Shown here: one piece after another, positions 9,948 through 19,941 of the stretch
Layout of the letters: each line of letters begins with the position of its first letter
Position numbering within the stretch: the stretch's first letter is position 1
Assembly: GCF_004770765.1 (NCBI RefSeq)
Contig: NZ_RQFK01000014.1
Location: 1-64,000 of the forward strand
Origin: Leptospira noumeaensis
Lineage (GTDB): Bacteria; Spirochaetota; Leptospiria; Leptospirales; Leptospiraceae
Direction: 5' to 3'
DNA length: 64,000 nucleotides
Program-made: the position numbers and the translations under genes
Notes under the pieces: model-generated
What the model was told of the DNA's origin: nothing
The model's input: only the letters and a program-made list of their open reading frames with translations
The model's database searches: none

Positions 9948-10943
9948 TTACTTTTGTTTGTTTAGCAGGATGATTCCAAAACAGAAAGAAGCGGCCAAAT
10001 AAAAACTCAAAAAATACAGGATCTGGACTCCTAACAATACATAGGGTGAATGCACCCACCCGCTTGGTTCTGCCAGGAAAAAAGGAAGGAAAATTCCCAA
10101 AACGGAAGGGTAAAGAAAAGAAACTACCCCTCGGATTCCAGACGCCGACCAAGAAATCGAAGACAAATAGGAATAAATGAGTCGTCCAAAAATTCCAGAG
10201 AAAAATGCCAAGGGCAGAACGACTAAAATTTCTGTTCCAAGACATACAGAAAATGCTAAGGCCCCAATCCAAATCCCAGTTTCTGCAGAAGTTGGAACCA
10301 TTTCTTTTTTGAGTTTGGAAACAAAAAGAAACCCCACCAAGGAAGAGGTTCCATACATTAGGATCGTTGCAACTTGTTTAAAAAATTGAACGTCCACTTT
10401 CCAGGGAGATAACACAAGAAAGGCAGCAGGTAAAAAACTCAAATAAACGAAACGTAAGTTATCCTCACCTAATATTTGCTCCTTGCCTCCATCCAGATTC
10501 CAAAACATCTCTCGCATCCAAACAAAGGCACCAAGGGAAATGGCAAAAGGCAAAATGAGAGTATTGTCTTGGACAAGGATCGTTTTTTGGAAAAAATAAA
10601 TTCCAAAAAGTAAAGAAACCCAAAACAAATACAAAAAAACAGAAACAAAGATTCGCCTGAATGGACTAAAATCAAAGATCCGTTCTTCGAAAGAAACATA
10701 TGATAAAAATAACAAAAGATTACTTTTTGTAATATAAACAAATATAGAATCGGTATTCCAAATTTCGGAGTGGATTCCCCATTTTTTTAAAGTTTCTGTT
10801 AAAACAAATCCAAAGACGGTAATCATAGTCCACTGGAAAAGTAAATCGCTACGTTTTGTTTCTTCAGAAATTCTAGAAAGAGAATGGAACAAAAAGAAGC
10901 CAGATAAAACACAAAATAGGAATTCTGTTTCAAATAAATTCAT
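9948..10943 (-). CDS. polytopic inner-membrane protein, unknown function
   Basis: The 331 residues are dominated by hydrophobic segments, about ten predicted membrane helices spread over the whole length, with short charged loops (for example [22 protein letters not shown]). I do not recognise the family. The ATG overlaps the stop of the upstream gene as ATGA, indicating translational coupling to the TPR/methyltransferase-like protein. The HD-GYP gene follows within about 60 bases. The three genes therefore probably form one operon, and a membrane sensing or transport role is only inference. Confidence 0.75.
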   Translation of the reverse strand: MNLFETEFLFCVLSGFFLFHSLSRISEETKRSDLLFQWTMITVFGFVLTETLKKWGIHSEIWNTDSIFVYITKSNLLLFLSYVSFEERIFDFSPFRRIFVSVFLYLFWVSLLFGIYFFQKTILVQDNTLILPFAISLGAFVWMREMFWNLDGGKEQILGEDNLRFVYLSFLPAAFLVLSPWKVDVQFFKQVATILMYGTSSLVGFLFVSKLKKEMVPTSAETGIWIGALAFSVCLGTEILVVLPLAFFSGIFGRLIYSYLSSISWSASGIRGVVSFLYPSVLGIFLPFFLAEPSGWVHSPYVLLGVQILYFLSFYLAASFCFGIILLNKQK

Positions 10944-13294
10944 AGATTTACTTCCTCACTGACAGTAAAGGGAAGGATGGAATATGGTGGTTCGCCGTTA
11001 CGATCTAAACTTTGAAAGTTATGATGAAATCCTCTGATGGACTGGTTACCGATTAATATAAATTTTTCACTTCCAGCAGGTTTCAAAAGGATACTGCGGT
11101 TGAAAAAGTATAAAACCGGATTTGTTTTTAGTTCCTTTCCTATGTTTTGGAAATGCGGAAGAATTTTTGTATATGGCTCATAAATATCAATGGAGTTTGC
11201 TGCACGGATGATGATGGTTTTTCCTTTTAAGTTAGGAATGGGCCGATTCCTTAGAATCCAATTGTTAGGGTTAGAATAAACAGTTTGGAATTCACCCACT
11301 CCATCCGCAGAAAGAATCCGAATGTTTGGAAAAGCATAAAGTCTATCTTTTAATTCCTGTTTTACCTTTTTCAAAAACAATTCCACTTCCCCAGGTAACT
11401 CCCATAAGACGACCTCCATTCCAGAAAAATGTTTGGCAACAGCAAGAGAGGTAACTCCTGGATATTCAGGATGGTTTAAGGCAGGACCAATATCAAAAAA
11501 TACAATTTGGTTCCCCTTTTCAAATCGTTTTAAGTCACCAAACAATGTTTTGCGTAAAGCAGACATTGGTTTGGACAGAAAGGCTTTTCCATTTAACAAA
11601 TCATCCAAAAATAAATTTGTGTCTTCTAATCTATTTTCATATGTCCTTGCACGAATTTCTTCATCTTGGCCATTAAACAAATAACGACCCGTATACGAAC
11701 GGATGGTTTTTTCTTCTAAATCGGTAAAAGAGTTGGGACTTAAAGTTTCCCAAGTATAAGGATAAATTGGTTTTCCAATTTCAAAACGATCTGTGGAAGG
11801 TAAATCAACAATTTGGCCGTATGGTGTTAACCTAACATATTGTTTGTAATAAACATCTGATTGTTCTGGATTGTTTCGAAGTTTAGAAAGAATCGCTAAA
11901 TTAAAAAGAGCATATCTGTGGTATGGTTTTTCTTCGATTCCATAAATAGACTTGGCAGAAACAAGAGATTCCCATACTGATTTTGCAATGCTCCATTTTC
12001 CTAACTCATAAAGTGTGGCTGCATATAAATTATAAGAATACAAAGTTATATCGTGGTTAGCAAAACCATCTCTAATAATAATTTTTCTTTGGTCTTGTAA
12101 CAATGACAATGCGGTGTCATACCGACCCAAATCAAAATACAACTTAGCTAAATTAAAATCAAAATAGAGGGAATTCAATCCCTTCGGAATCAACCCTCGA
12201 ATGGAAGACAATTCATACGATGCAAGTTCTGCTTGTGAAAGGTCAGAAAGTAGGAGCCCATAAAAATAAGAATTTTCAATAGATGATGGATCTTGCAACA
12301 AACCCAAAGTGTCGTAGAGTTTTCTAGCAGACGTTAAGTAATAAACTGCCTCTTCTTTTTTTCCATCGAGCACTAGTGTTTTCCCAAGTAAGGAAATGGT
12401 ATCCGCATAATCTGTATGAAATACGGATTTTAGAAGTTCTCTTTCTTTTTTGGCTGCGGTTGCGTATTCTATAGTTTTACTAAATTCTTTTTTTGCGAAA
12501 TAGAACTCTGCAATGGTTTTTGCAACATAGAACTTCGTGTAGGTGGAGAAATTAGAATTTCCTCCTACATTTCGCCAAATCTCTTTGAATGATTCCTCGG
12601 TTCTTTTTTCTAAACTTATACTAATTTTGATGAATTGTAAATACTCAGAAGGAAAATCCAAAGTTTTTAATAGAGAGTTTTTTTCATCCAAGGATAACTT
12701 GGGATCATACCCAGACAAACGAACAAACTCTGATTCAGAAAGGAAATCCTCTTCGGAAGGAATTTTCCACTCGGGACTACGTTTCAACAAACGATGCAAA
12801 CGAATGGTTTCATCCAAAAGATGCGTTAGGGATTTATAAATGGCAGAAACTAATTTTCCACGTTCTTCATAAGGAAGAAATACCGACTGACCAGTGTAAG
12901 TTGACTTTTGTTCAATGTCTTTTAGTTTAGGAAAAAACTCGATTCCCTTCTCTTTCCACTCGAAAACTCCCGTAAAAACAAAATTGACTCTTTGTTTTTT
13001 AGCATCCGAGAGAGATTTTTCTTTTCCAAGATAAACTCCTCCCGTTACTTTTTGAAATTCAAAATCAATCAAGTCGGAGAGTAGTTGGAGTGTTTTGGGA
13101 TCGGATTCTGTTCCAGTAATTTCAAAATCTCCCAAACTAAAAAAGGAAACAGTTTCGGCAGACTCATAAGTTACCGGTAAGGTTTCTTTTTGGATCGCAT
13201 TACGAATTGAATAGTATAATGGAGCATAGGCGACAAACGCCAAAAGGGAAAAGGTAAGGAGGGTGTTTTTTTGAAAGCGGGACAAGTTAAGCAA
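10940..13294 (-). CDS. membrane-anchored TPR protein with methyltransferase-like C-terminus
   Basis: The 784 residues open with a single hydrophobic helix (LLTFSLLAFVAYAPLYYS), so the rest is probably periplasmic or membrane-tethered. Residues about 235-490 contain helical repeats of TPR type (VAKTIAEFYFAKKEF, FNLAKLYFDLGRYDTAL, YAATLYELGKWSIAK). The last 180 residues carry FFDIGPALNHPEYPG, EVVLWELPGE and NIRILSADG, which are placed like motifs I, post-I and II of a SAM-dependent methyltransferase fold; this is inference. Start is TTG at 13294 or TTG at 13285, neither with a good ribosome site. It is the first gene of the set with 9948-10943 and 7918-9891. Confidence 0.7.
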   Translation of the reverse strand: MLNLSRFQKNTLLTFSLLAFVAYAPLYYSIRNAIQKETLPVTYESAETVSFFSLGDFEITGTESDPKTLQLLSDLIDFEFQKVTGGVYLGKEKSLSDAKKQRVNFVFTGVFEWKEKGIEFFPKLKDIEQKSTYTGQSVFLPYEERGKLVSAIYKSLTHLLDETIRLHRLLKRSPEWKIPSEEDFLSESEFVRLSGYDPKLSLDEKNSLLKTLDFPSEYLQFIKISISLEKRTEESFKEIWRNVGGNSNFSTYTKFYVAKTIAEFYFAKKEFSKTIEYATAAKKERELLKSVFHTDYADTISLLGKTLVLDGKKEEAVYYLTSARKLYDTLGLLQDPSSIENSYFYGLLLSDLSQAELASYELSSIRGLIPKGLNSLYFDFNLAKLYFDLGRYDTALSLLQDQRKIIIRDGFANHDITLYSYNLYAATLYELGKWSIAKSVWESLVSAKSIYGIEEKPYHRYALFNLAILSKLRNNPEQSDVYYKQYVRLTPYGQIVDLPSTDRFEIGKPIYPYTWETLSPNSFTDLEEKTIRSYTGRYLFNGQDEEIRARTYENRLEDTNLFLDDLLNGKAFLSKPMSALRKTLFGDLKRFEKGNQIVFFDIGPALNHPEYPGVTSLAVAKHFSGMEVVLWELPGEVELFLKKVKQELKDRLYAFPNIRILSADGVGEFQTVYSNPNNWILRNRPIPNLKGKTIIIRAANSIDIYEPYTKILPHFQNIGKELKTNPVLYFFNRSILLKPAGSEKFILIGNQSIRGFHHNFQSLDRNGEPPYSILPFTVSEEVNL

Positions 13295-13348
13295 ATTCTA
13301 AAAAGTTTAGTTTGACCTATTTTTCTTAGAATTTTGCAGAACTCAAGG

Positions 13349-13370
13349 AAAAAACGGGGTTTCCCCCGTT
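13349..13370 (-). terminator. intrinsic terminator after flgE
   Basis: On the minus strand a seven-pair GC-rich stem (AACGGGG / CCCCGTT, loop of four) is followed directly by six T residues. It lies 12 bases past the flgE stop, so it ends the fliK-flgD-flgE transcript and separates it from the TPR-protein operon. Confidence 0.9.
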
Positions 13371-13382
13371 AGGAATCGGATC

Positions 13383-14777
13383 TTATCGTTTGAGACCGAG
13401 AACTTCCTGGATCATTTGGTCAGAAGTCACAATGGTTCGTGAGTTTGCTTGGAATCCCCTTTGAGTCACAATCATATCTGTGAACTGGTCAGAAAGATCC
13501 ACGTTTGACATTTCAAGGAGTCCTGCGTTGATTTTTCCACGGCCTTGGCTTCCAGCTTCCCCAATGTTTGCATCCCCTGAGTTCAGAGAGTAACTATACA
13601 TTGTGTCCCCTTCTTTATTGAGACCGGCTGGGTTTGTAAAGTTAGCCAGAGCAATCCTTGCAAGTGGTTGGCGCACTCCATTGGAAAATACTCCCGTCAC
13701 AGTTCCTGTGTTGTCGATGGAGAAAGATTCCATATAACCCATTGGGTATCCGTCTTGTTTCACAGCTTTCGTTGTAAAATCAGAAGAGAACTGAGTGATC
13801 CCACCCACAAGACCTGCTTCCCCTAAATTCAAACTAAATTTTTGAGCCGTTGGATTTCCTGGAATTCGGAAGGAAATATCTGCTTTTAGTTTTCCTGTGG
13901 TTTGGGAATCCACACCGTCAGAAACAGAGATGATTTTTCCGTCTGGAGTGAAGGATACTTCTAGTTCTTGGTTTCCAGAAACTTTTGTGTTCTCCCCACC
14001 TGTTCCACTGACGTCTACAGATACTTGGCTTGCATCTTCCAATTTGAAACGCATCTTCCATACGTTTTCTCTCATTTTGTAAAACTCCACTCCCATTTGG
14101 CGAGTGTTTCCAAGTTCATCATACACATTAATGGATGTTACGTGGCCTCTTCTTTGGCGAGGATCTGGATCATTGATATAACGTTGGATGTCTTCTTCTG
14201 TTGCGTCAGAAGGAACTGCCGCAACACTTGCATTGAGGTTGGACTGAAAGTCTACGTTTTGAGTCGCACGAGCAGGTTCTTTGGAATAAAGAGGAATCAT
14301 GATGTCTTCCAAAGATCCTGCGGAGTTGATGTATTTGTTGCCACCATCATCCAAACGAGAATTCCAACCTTGCACTTTTAATCCGTTGGCAGGGTTTACA
14401 TAAAATCCGTTTTTATCTACGTTGAAGGCACCAGCGCGAGTGTAAAACTGTTTGTCTCCGTCTTTTACAACGAAGAAACCTTCACCCGATACGGCAACAT
14501 CGGTATTCTTTCCTGTAGTTTGCAAAGCACCTTGCGTCATAATTTTATCAATAGCAGCGATGAGGGAACCAAGACCCACTTGTTTCGGGTTTGTTCCCCC
14601 GATCCTTTCGTTTGGCTCAGACGCACCTTGTAACTCTTGCGAGATCATATCTTGGAAGGTAACTCGCTCCGTTTTAAAACCGTGTGTGTTCACGTTGGAA
14701 ATGTTGTTACCAATAACATCCATTCTTACTTGGTGGTTTTTCAATCCGGAAACTCCGGAGTAAAGTGATCTCATCAT
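13383..14777 (-). CDS. flgE: flagellar hook protein FlgE
   Basis: Builds the hook of the periplasmic flagellum. It has 464 residues, a normal length. The N-terminal rod-type signature is [20 protein letters not shown] with [12 protein letters not shown]. The mid region has [19 protein letters not shown]. The C-terminal conserved block is [20 protein letters not shown] with [14 protein letters not shown]. It contains no cysteine, although hook proteins of other spirochaetes use a cysteine to make lysinoalanine cross-links. It is the last gene of the fliK-flgD-flgE run and is followed by a terminator. Confidence 0.95.
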   Translation of the reverse strand: MMRSLYSGVSGLKNHQVRMDVIGNNISNVNTHGFKTERVTFQDMISQELQGASEPNERIGGTNPKQVGLGSLIAAIDKIMTQGALQTTGKNTDVAVSGEGFFVVKDGDKQFYTRAGAFNVDKNGFYVNPANGLKVQGWNSRLDDGGNKYINSAGSLEDIMIPLYSKEPARATQNVDFQSNLNASVAAVPSDATEEDIQRYINDPDPRQRRGHVTSINVYDELGNTRQMGVEFYKMRENVWKMRFKLEDASQVSVDVSGTGGENTKVSGNQELEVSFTPDGKIISVSDGVDSQTTGKLKADISFRIPGNPTAQKFSLNLGEAGLVGGITQFSSDFTTKAVKQDGYPMGYMESFSIDNTGTVTGVFSNGVRQPLARIALANFTNPAGLNKEGDTMYSYSLNSGDANIGEAGSQGRGKINAGLLEMSNVDLSDQFTDMIVTQRGFQANSRTIVTSDQMIQEVLGLKR

Positions 14778-14815
14778 AACGTTATATCCTCTCTTTTTTT
14801 ATCGACCTTTTTGAA

Positions 14816-15400
14816 TTAATCCTGATAAGCTTCTTGTTTTTTTAATGTATTATTCGGTGCTTCAATCGCATTTGCCGGACGTTGGAATTCTGGTTCTGCT
14901 TTGAGAAGTGATGGATCAGAAATCAAATTGATTTTTGCAACATCAAGCATCCTTCCATTCACACGAACGTACGTTTTTCCTTCGTTATCAAAAAGAATAG
15001 CACCAGCAAGTCCTGTCACATCTTCACCTGTGACTAAATCTGGCCCGGAAACAATTTTTCCGACAACCGAATAACTTTGTTTAGATTCCATTCTGGCAAT
15101 TCCAGAAGAAATGTTTTTCATCTGTTCGAGAGATGAGAACTGAGCCATTTGTGCAATGAAGTCTTTGTCTTGCACTGGGTTTGTTGGATCTTGATGAGAA
15201 AGTTGAGTGAGAAGGAGTTTTAAAAAATCATCCTTTCCTAGTTCTTTTTGTTTCTCACGAATTTCGATTCCCTTTAAACCACTTGTTTCTTCTTTTTCTA
15301 ACTGGTCCAAATGTTTACGAATATTAAAGGTTCTATCACCTTCAAAGTATTTGGTTCTAGCTGAATTTTGAGTCGATATATCTTGCATTCCGTCTGGCAT
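14816..15400 (-). CDS. flgD: flagellar hook assembly (cap) protein FlgD
   Basis: Scaffold that caps the growing hook and lets FlgE subunits assemble. The 194 residues contain the FlgD N-terminal signature [20 protein letters not shown] followed by [14 protein letters not shown], and then a short beta-rich tail ([20 protein letters not shown]). ATG at 15400 has GAGGATCCC before it. It sits between fliK and flgE, the usual order for hook genes. Confidence 0.93.
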   Translation of the reverse strand: MPDGMQDISTQNSARTKYFEGDRTFNIRKHLDQLEKEETSGLKGIEIREKQKELGKDDFLKLLLTQLSHQDPTNPVQDKDFIAQMAQFSSLEQMKNISSGIARMESKQSYSVVGKIVSGPDLVTGEDVTGLAGAILFDNEGKTYVRVNGRMLDVAKINLISDPSLLKAEPEFQRPANAIEAPNNTLKKQEAYQD

Positions 15401-15433
15401 GGGATCCTCTATTTTTCTATATTTGTTAGTGAT

Positions 15434-17080
15434 TTATGCGAAAAATTCCAATGTTTTGGGTTCTTCAAAAATAGGAGAACCAAGTAAGTCTGATGATTCT
15501 TCTAAACCTAAATTGTTTTCTGAATTACGAAACTTTGCCGCATCCACCATAGTTTGGTAGAGTTCATTTTGTTCTTTGCGGTCTGTAAGACCACTTCCAT
15601 CATCCCATAAATCAATGATGAGCGCTTGTAAGTCGAGACCGGAGTCTTTTAGGTTTTCTTTGATGGTTTGGATTTCGTTTTGTAGTGACTTTTGAAGTTC
15701 TTCTGACTCTACAAGGATTCGTCCTTCTACCTTATCCCCATCCACAGTGACTTTCAAAGTAAGCCTACCGTATTCTTTAGGATTCATTACGATCTCTGCA
15801 CTGGACTTTCCATTTTGTACAATATCAAACCGCGCTTGTTTGATGAGTTCGTCGATATTTTGTTTAAGAACTGTTTCTTTTGGTTTCGCAGTTTTTTCTG
15901 CAGAACGAATCTCTTCTGCTTTTTGTATGGATCTTGATTCAAAAGAAGAAAATTGGAAACTTTGTTTCTGACCTTTCTCTTCAAAAGATCGACTACCCTC
16001 CTCTCCTGATTTCGTAGAGGAAGAAGAATTTTGAATGGTAGGTATACCTGAGGCCTCAGTCTGTTTTTGTTTTTCAGAAGGAGTTTGTGATTTCAAATCT
16101 TGTTTCTGGAATTCTTTATCTTTAATTCCAAGGGATCGAATCATTTTATCAGAGTTTAAACTTTGGTTGGATTTTTCTTGTTCGGCAGAAACTTCTCCCG
16201 ATTCCGATCCATTTTTAGTTTGTTTATTTGGTTTTATTTTTCCATCAGTTTTACGAACAGAATGTTCGGTGGGAAGTTCTCTCCCTTCCACTTTCACTTC
16301 TTTCCCTTTGGCAAAGACCAAATCAGAAACCACAGAACCAGAATGGATGGCTTCTTTTTTGGAACCAATGGATTCTTGTTTTTCATTTCCTTTTTTAATT
16401 TCTAAGGCTTTTTTTTCTGCCTTTGGAAAAAGAACCAAATTAGAATCTTTTTCTACATTGATTTTCGATTGAAGAGGAGTAGATTCATTTGATTTGGAAA
16501 CTTTTTCTGTTTGGAAAAAATGCATAGCCAACTTTTTTGCTTCATCCACAAAGGCAGTCCCTTCTTTAGGAGAATAAGCTGTGGTTTTTTCTGCTGATTT
16601 TTGTAACGAAAGTAATACAGTTTTTTCCTTAACTGTCATTTCATTCAGTTGGTTTGCAGGGATAAGTGATCTCTCCCAATCTGCATGAGTTGCCACAAGA
16701 TCCAGGCTATACTCTAAAGCATCTCGATCCAAATCCTCTTCTTCTTCGGATTCCTCTGTTTCTTCAGAAGGAGTCGACTCTTTTGCAGCCTGAGTCTCAG
16801 AAACATTAGATGTAGAATTATTTAATCCTTGTTTGGTGGTATCTTCTGGGAGAGATACTTCTGAAGGAGAACTTGTTTCTTCTTTTTCTCGCCCGATGGT
16901 TTTGTATTCAGAGCCAGTTTGTTTTTTTTCTGAATGCACTTGGAATTCTCGTTCCAAAATTTCCCCAAAACTTTCCCGAACCGCCATCATCGAATGGTTT
17001 TCTGTTCCATTCGGCTTGGAAGACTTCCCATCAACTTGAGGGAATTGGATTACGTTTTGGTTTGGGGCTTTTACGTTCAT
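15434..17080 (-). CDS. fliK: flagellar hook-length control protein (FliK-like)
   Basis: Molecular ruler that switches flagellar export from hook to filament substrates. The 548 residues are largely low-complexity and charged (Ser/Glu/Lys-rich, likely disordered) over the first 400. The conserved C-terminal Flg_hook domain follows at about 410-500: AEIVMNPKEYGRLTLKV, VEGRILVESEELQKSLQ, ENLKDSGLDLQAL. The sequence is divergent outside that domain, as is usual for FliK. ATG is preceded by GGGAGAAGG. It is the first gene of the hook operon, divergent from sbp. Confidence 0.87.
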   Translation of the reverse strand: MNVKAPNQNVIQFPQVDGKSSKPNGTENHSMMAVRESFGEILEREFQVHSEKKQTGSEYKTIGREKEETSSPSEVSLPEDTTKQGLNNSTSNVSETQAAKESTPSEETEESEEEEDLDRDALEYSLDLVATHADWERSLIPANQLNEMTVKEKTVLLSLQKSAEKTTAYSPKEGTAFVDEAKKLAMHFFQTEKVSKSNESTPLQSKINVEKDSNLVLFPKAEKKALEIKKGNEKQESIGSKKEAIHSGSVVSDLVFAKGKEVKVEGRELPTEHSVRKTDGKIKPNKQTKNGSESGEVSAEQEKSNQSLNSDKMIRSLGIKDKEFQKQDLKSQTPSEKQKQTEASGIPTIQNSSSSTKSGEEGSRSFEEKGQKQSFQFSSFESRSIQKAEEIRSAEKTAKPKETVLKQNIDELIKQARFDIVQNGKSSAEIVMNPKEYGRLTLKVTVDGDKVEGRILVESEELQKSLQNEIQTIKENLKDSGLDLQALIIDLWDDGSGLTDRKEQNELYQTMVDAAKFRNSENNLGLEESSDLLGSPIFEEPKTLEFFA

Positions 17081-17179
17081 AGGGTGCCTTCTCCCTTAAG
17101 GATCGAACTTCCCCAGATTTCCTTGAGAGAATTATCTTCTTCCTTTTCCGGTTTATGTCTTGGTGTGGGAAAAAGGCAG

Positions 17180-17207
17180 GTTTTACGAAATAAATTTCGC
17201 TTGACAA
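17180..17207. promoter_or_regulatory. divergent promoter pair with a central palindrome (fliK / sbp)
   Basis: A perfect TTGACA lies at 17201-17206 on the plus strand, with a weak -10 GAGGAT at 17223-17228. On the minus strand TTGTCA (17202-17207) is followed after 16 bases by TAAAAC (17180-17185). The perfect palindrome CGAAATAAATTTCG (17186-17199) fills the minus-strand spacer and touches the plus-strand -35. That is a good position for a regulator of either transcript. Seen by eye; no transcript data. Confidence 0.45.
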
Positions 17208-17231
17208 ATATTCACTAAATTAGAGGATGAG

Positions 17232-17249
17232 TTTGTTTTATTAAACAAA
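17232..17249 (+). promoter_or_regulatory. inverted repeat in the sbp leader
   Basis: TTTGTTT (17232-17238) and AAACAAA (17243-17249) form a perfect seven-base inverted repeat with a four-base loop, 11 bases before the sbp ATG and just before the AAGGG ribosome site. It could be an operator or a weak RNA hairpin affecting translation. Confidence 0.35.
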
Positions 17250-17260
17250 AGGGCGCAAAA

Positions 17261-18298
17261 ATGAAAAAGTATACCCATATTTCGAACCTAAAATCAACAA
17301 TTTCTGTCATATTGTGCATTTTCTTGAGTGTGATGAGCTTCTCTTCACTCGCAAGCGAAGGCACTTTCCTCCATGTGTCCTTTGACCCTACAAGAGAATT
17401 GTATGAGGAAATCAACAAAGCTTTCTTAAAAGAATGGAAGGCCAAAAAAGGAAGCGAATTTGCCATCCAACAATCGCATGGAGGATCCGGGAAACAAGCA
17501 CGTGCTGTAATCGATGGACTTGACGCTGACGTAGTGAGCCTTGCTCTTTCTTACGACATCGACAGCATCTCCACCAAATCAGGGTTAATTGATGCAAATT
17601 GGCAAAAAAAACTGCCAAACAATAGTGTTCCTTACTACTCAACGATTGTATTTTTAGTCCGTAAATCCAATCCGAAAAAAATCAAAGATTGGGATGACAT
17701 TGTAAAACCAGGAGTTTCTATCATCACTCCTAACCCAAAAACCAGTGGTGGCGCTCGTTGGAATTATTTGGCAGCTTACGGATTTGCAAAACGCAAATAC
17801 AAATCGGATGAAAAAGCAACAGAGTTTGTCAAAGCACTTTTCAAAAATACATCAGTTCTTGATACAGGAGCCCGCGGGTCAACAACGACTTTTGTCCAAA
17901 GAGGAATTGGTGATGTTCTCATCACTTGGGAAAATGAAGCCAAACTTTCTTTAGATGAAGAAAAAAGATCTGGTAAAAACACTTTAGAAGTGGTGTATCC
18001 ATCTGAATCCATCAAAGCAGAAACTCCTGTTGCTGTAGTTACAAAAACTGCTACAGAAAAAGGCAATTTGGAAAAGGCAACTTCCTACTTAGAGTTTCTT
18101 TATACAAAAGAAGGACAATCGATCATCGCAAAACATTTTTTTAGACCGACTGATAAGGCGGTTGCAAAATCTTCTGCAAAAGAATTTCCCAACATTAAAT
18201 TATTTTCCCTATCCGATTTAGGGGAAACTTGGGAATCTGCTCAGAAAAAACATTTTGCAGATGCAGGTGTCTTTGATGCCATCTACAAAACCCCTTAA
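17261..18298 (+). CDS. sbp: sulfate/thiosulfate ABC transporter substrate-binding protein
   Basis: Periplasmic receptor that delivers sulfate (or thiosulfate) to the CysTWA importer. The 345 residues begin with a signal peptide ([17 protein letters not shown]). The mature part has the family signature [17 protein letters not shown], then [16 protein letters not shown] and DADVVSLAL, which build the oxyanion site. It ends three bases before cysT, so it is the first gene of sbp-cysT-cysW-cysA. The AAGGG before the ATG is a modest ribosome site. Confidence 0.93.
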   Translation: MKKYTHISNLKSTISVILCIFLSVMSFSSLASEGTFLHVSFDPTRELYEEINKAFLKEWKAKKGSEFAIQQSHGGSGKQARAVIDGLDADVVSLALSYDIDSISTKSGLIDANWQKKLPNNSVPYYSTIVFLVRKSNPKKIKDWDDIVKPGVSIITPNPKTSGGARWNYLAAYGFAKRKYKSDEKATEFVKALFKNTSVLDTGARGSTTTFVQRGIGDVLITWENEAKLSLDEEKRSGKNTLEVVYPSESIKAETPVAVVTKTATEKGNLEKATSYLEFLYTKEGQSIIAKHFFRPTDKAVAKSSAKEFPNIKLFSLSDLGETWESAQKKHFADAGVFDAIYKTP

Positions 18299-18301
18299 AA
18301 T

Positions 18302-19129
18302 ATGCTTATAGAAACCCGGCCGTATAAAAAACTACATTTTGGAATCAGTTTAGGACTGACTGTCTTTTATTCGTCCGCGGTTGTTGTCATCCCACTTCTA
18401 GGACTTTTTTTCCATTCCCTGGGGATTGGAGTTTCAGGGATCTTAGAAGTGTTTGCCGATGAAAGAATTCGTTCCGCACTCTTTTTAAGTTTCAGTGTGG
18501 GTTTTATTTCTGCCATCATCAATCTCTTTGTTGGATTTTTATTCGCTTGGGTTCTTGTCCGTTACAACTTTCCTTTTAAAAAATTACTCGATACCTTAAT
18601 CGACTTACCTTTCACCTTACCCACTGCGGTGGCTGGAATTGCTCTCACAACAATTTATTCTCAAAATGGAATCATTGGATCCTACTTTGAACAGTGGGGA
18701 ATCAAAATTGCTTACACTCCGATTGGAATTGTGATCGCTCTTGTTTTTATTGGTTTTCCTTTTGTCGTACGAACTGTGCAACCTGTGATTGAAGAATTAC
18801 CAAAGGAACTAGAAGAAAGCGCCCGTTGTCTTGGTGCGACACCTTTCCAAACTTTTTATAAAGTTTTACTTCCCGAACTTTGGCCTTCCCTACTTGCCGG
18901 AACAGGAATGGCTTTTGCCAGAAGTATTGGCGAATATGGATCTGTTGTTTTTATTTCCGGAAACATTCCAGGAAAAACAGAAATCCTTCCTCTTCTCATT
19001 GTCACCAAACTAGAACAGTACGAATACGAAAAAGCAACTTCCATTGCTCTTGTGATGTTACTCACATCTTTTGTTTTTATGTTTCTAATCAATTTACTCC
19101 AAGAACGGGCATCCAAAAAGTTATCATGA
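18302..19129 (+). CDS. cysT: sulfate ABC transporter permease CysT
   Basis: Inner-membrane permease of 275 residues with six or so helices and the conserved binding-protein-dependent transport loop [22 protein letters not shown], which contacts Cys[15 protein letters not shown] and [19 protein letters not shown] are typical of CysT/CysU. It pairs with cysW, whose ATG overlaps this stop codon as ATGA. Confidence 0.93.
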   Translation: MLIETRPYKKLHFGISLGLTVFYSSAVVVIPLLGLFFHSLGIGVSGILEVFADERIRSALFLSFSVGFISAIINLFVGFLFAWVLVRYNFPFKKLLDTLIDLPFTLPTAVAGIALTTIYSQNGIIGSYFEQWGIKIAYTPIGIVIALVFIGFPFVVRTVQPVIEELPKELEESARCLGATPFQTFYKVLLPELWPSLLAGTGMAFARSIGEYGSVVFISGNIPGKTEILPLLIVTKLEQYEYEKATSIALVMLLTSFVFMFLINLLQERASKKLS

Positions 19130-19941
19130 AAACTAAAATTTTACCCATTTTCCTGGTGATTTTGGCTTATTTTTTTGCTGGGATCATTTTGATTTTGCCC
19201 ATTTACACTGTGTTTTCCGAAGCATTTTCAGAAGGTTATACAAAGTATATCGAATCCATTACCGGCGAATATGCTCTTTTTGCAATTGGCCTCACCATTA
19301 AAGTATCAGTTGTCTCTGTCATACTCAATACAATCTTTGGTGTGACAGCAGCCTTTACCATCACTAGGTTTCAATTCCCTGGGAAAAATGTTTTAGTCAC
19401 CATCATCGACTCTCCCTTCGCAGTTTCTCCTGTCGTTTCTGGTCTTATCTTTTTATTGTTATTCGGGAGACAAGGTTACTTTGGTGATTTTCTTTCAACA
19501 CATGGGATCAAAATTGTTTTTAATACACCGGGCCTTATCCTTGCCACCGTATTCATTACCTTTCCCTTTGTGGCACGGGAACTTGTTCCTTTAATGCAAA
19601 GCCAAGGAAGAGAGGAAGAAGAAGCTGGGATGTTACTTGGTGCCAGTTTTTTTCAACTTTTAAAACGAGTGATCCTTCCCAATATCAAATGGGGTTTGTT
19701 ATATGGAATCATTCTTTGTAATGCAAGGGCTATGGGTGAGTTTGGAGCCGTGTCTGTTCTTAGTGGGCATATTCGCGGAAAAACAACCACCTTACCACTC
19801 CATATTGAAATGTTATACAATGAATTTGATTCCGTGGGTGCCTTTTCCTGTGCCACCTTACTTGTGTTTCTCTCTCTACTCACACTTATCTTTAAATTGA
19901 TTTTGGAAAAACGAACTGCGAGCAAGAAAAATGCCGATTGA
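19126..19941 (+). CDS. cysW: sulfate ABC transporter permease CysW
   Basis: Second permease subunit, 271 residues from the ATG at 19126. That start overlaps the cysT stop by four bases. The same frame is open further upstream, but that part overlaps cysT and does not read as membrane protein. Motifs: [19 protein letters not shown], the EAA-type loop [20 protein letters not shown], and [20 protein letters not shown]. The last 11 bases overlap cysA. Confidence 0.93.
   Translation: MKTKILPIFLVILAYFFAGIILILPIYTVFSEAFSEGYTKYIESITGEYALFAIGLTIKVSVVSVILNTIFGVTAAFTITRFQFPGKNVLVTIIDSPFAVSPVVSGLIFLLLFGRQGYFGDFLSTHGIKIVFNTPGLILATVFITFPFVARELVPLMQSQGREEEEAGMLLGASFFQLLKRVILPNIKWGLLYGIILCNARAMGEFGAVSVLSGHIRGKTTTLPLHIEMLYNEFDSVGAFSCATLLVFLSLLTLIFKLILEKRTASKKNAD

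Noticed and set aside
9892..10272. N-terminal extension of the HD-GYP gene (127 extra codons)
   Set aside because: It lies wholly inside the membrane-protein gene in another frame and reads as a phenylalanine-rich shadow of it.
15747..16472. Several open frames antisense to fliK
   Set aside because: They mirror the repetitive Ser/Glu/Lys codons of fliK and lack ribosome sites or motifs.
18880..19125. Upstream extension of cysW
   Set aside because: It overlaps cysT almost entirely and is not membrane-like; the ATG at 19126 overlaps the cysT stop in the usual coupled way.
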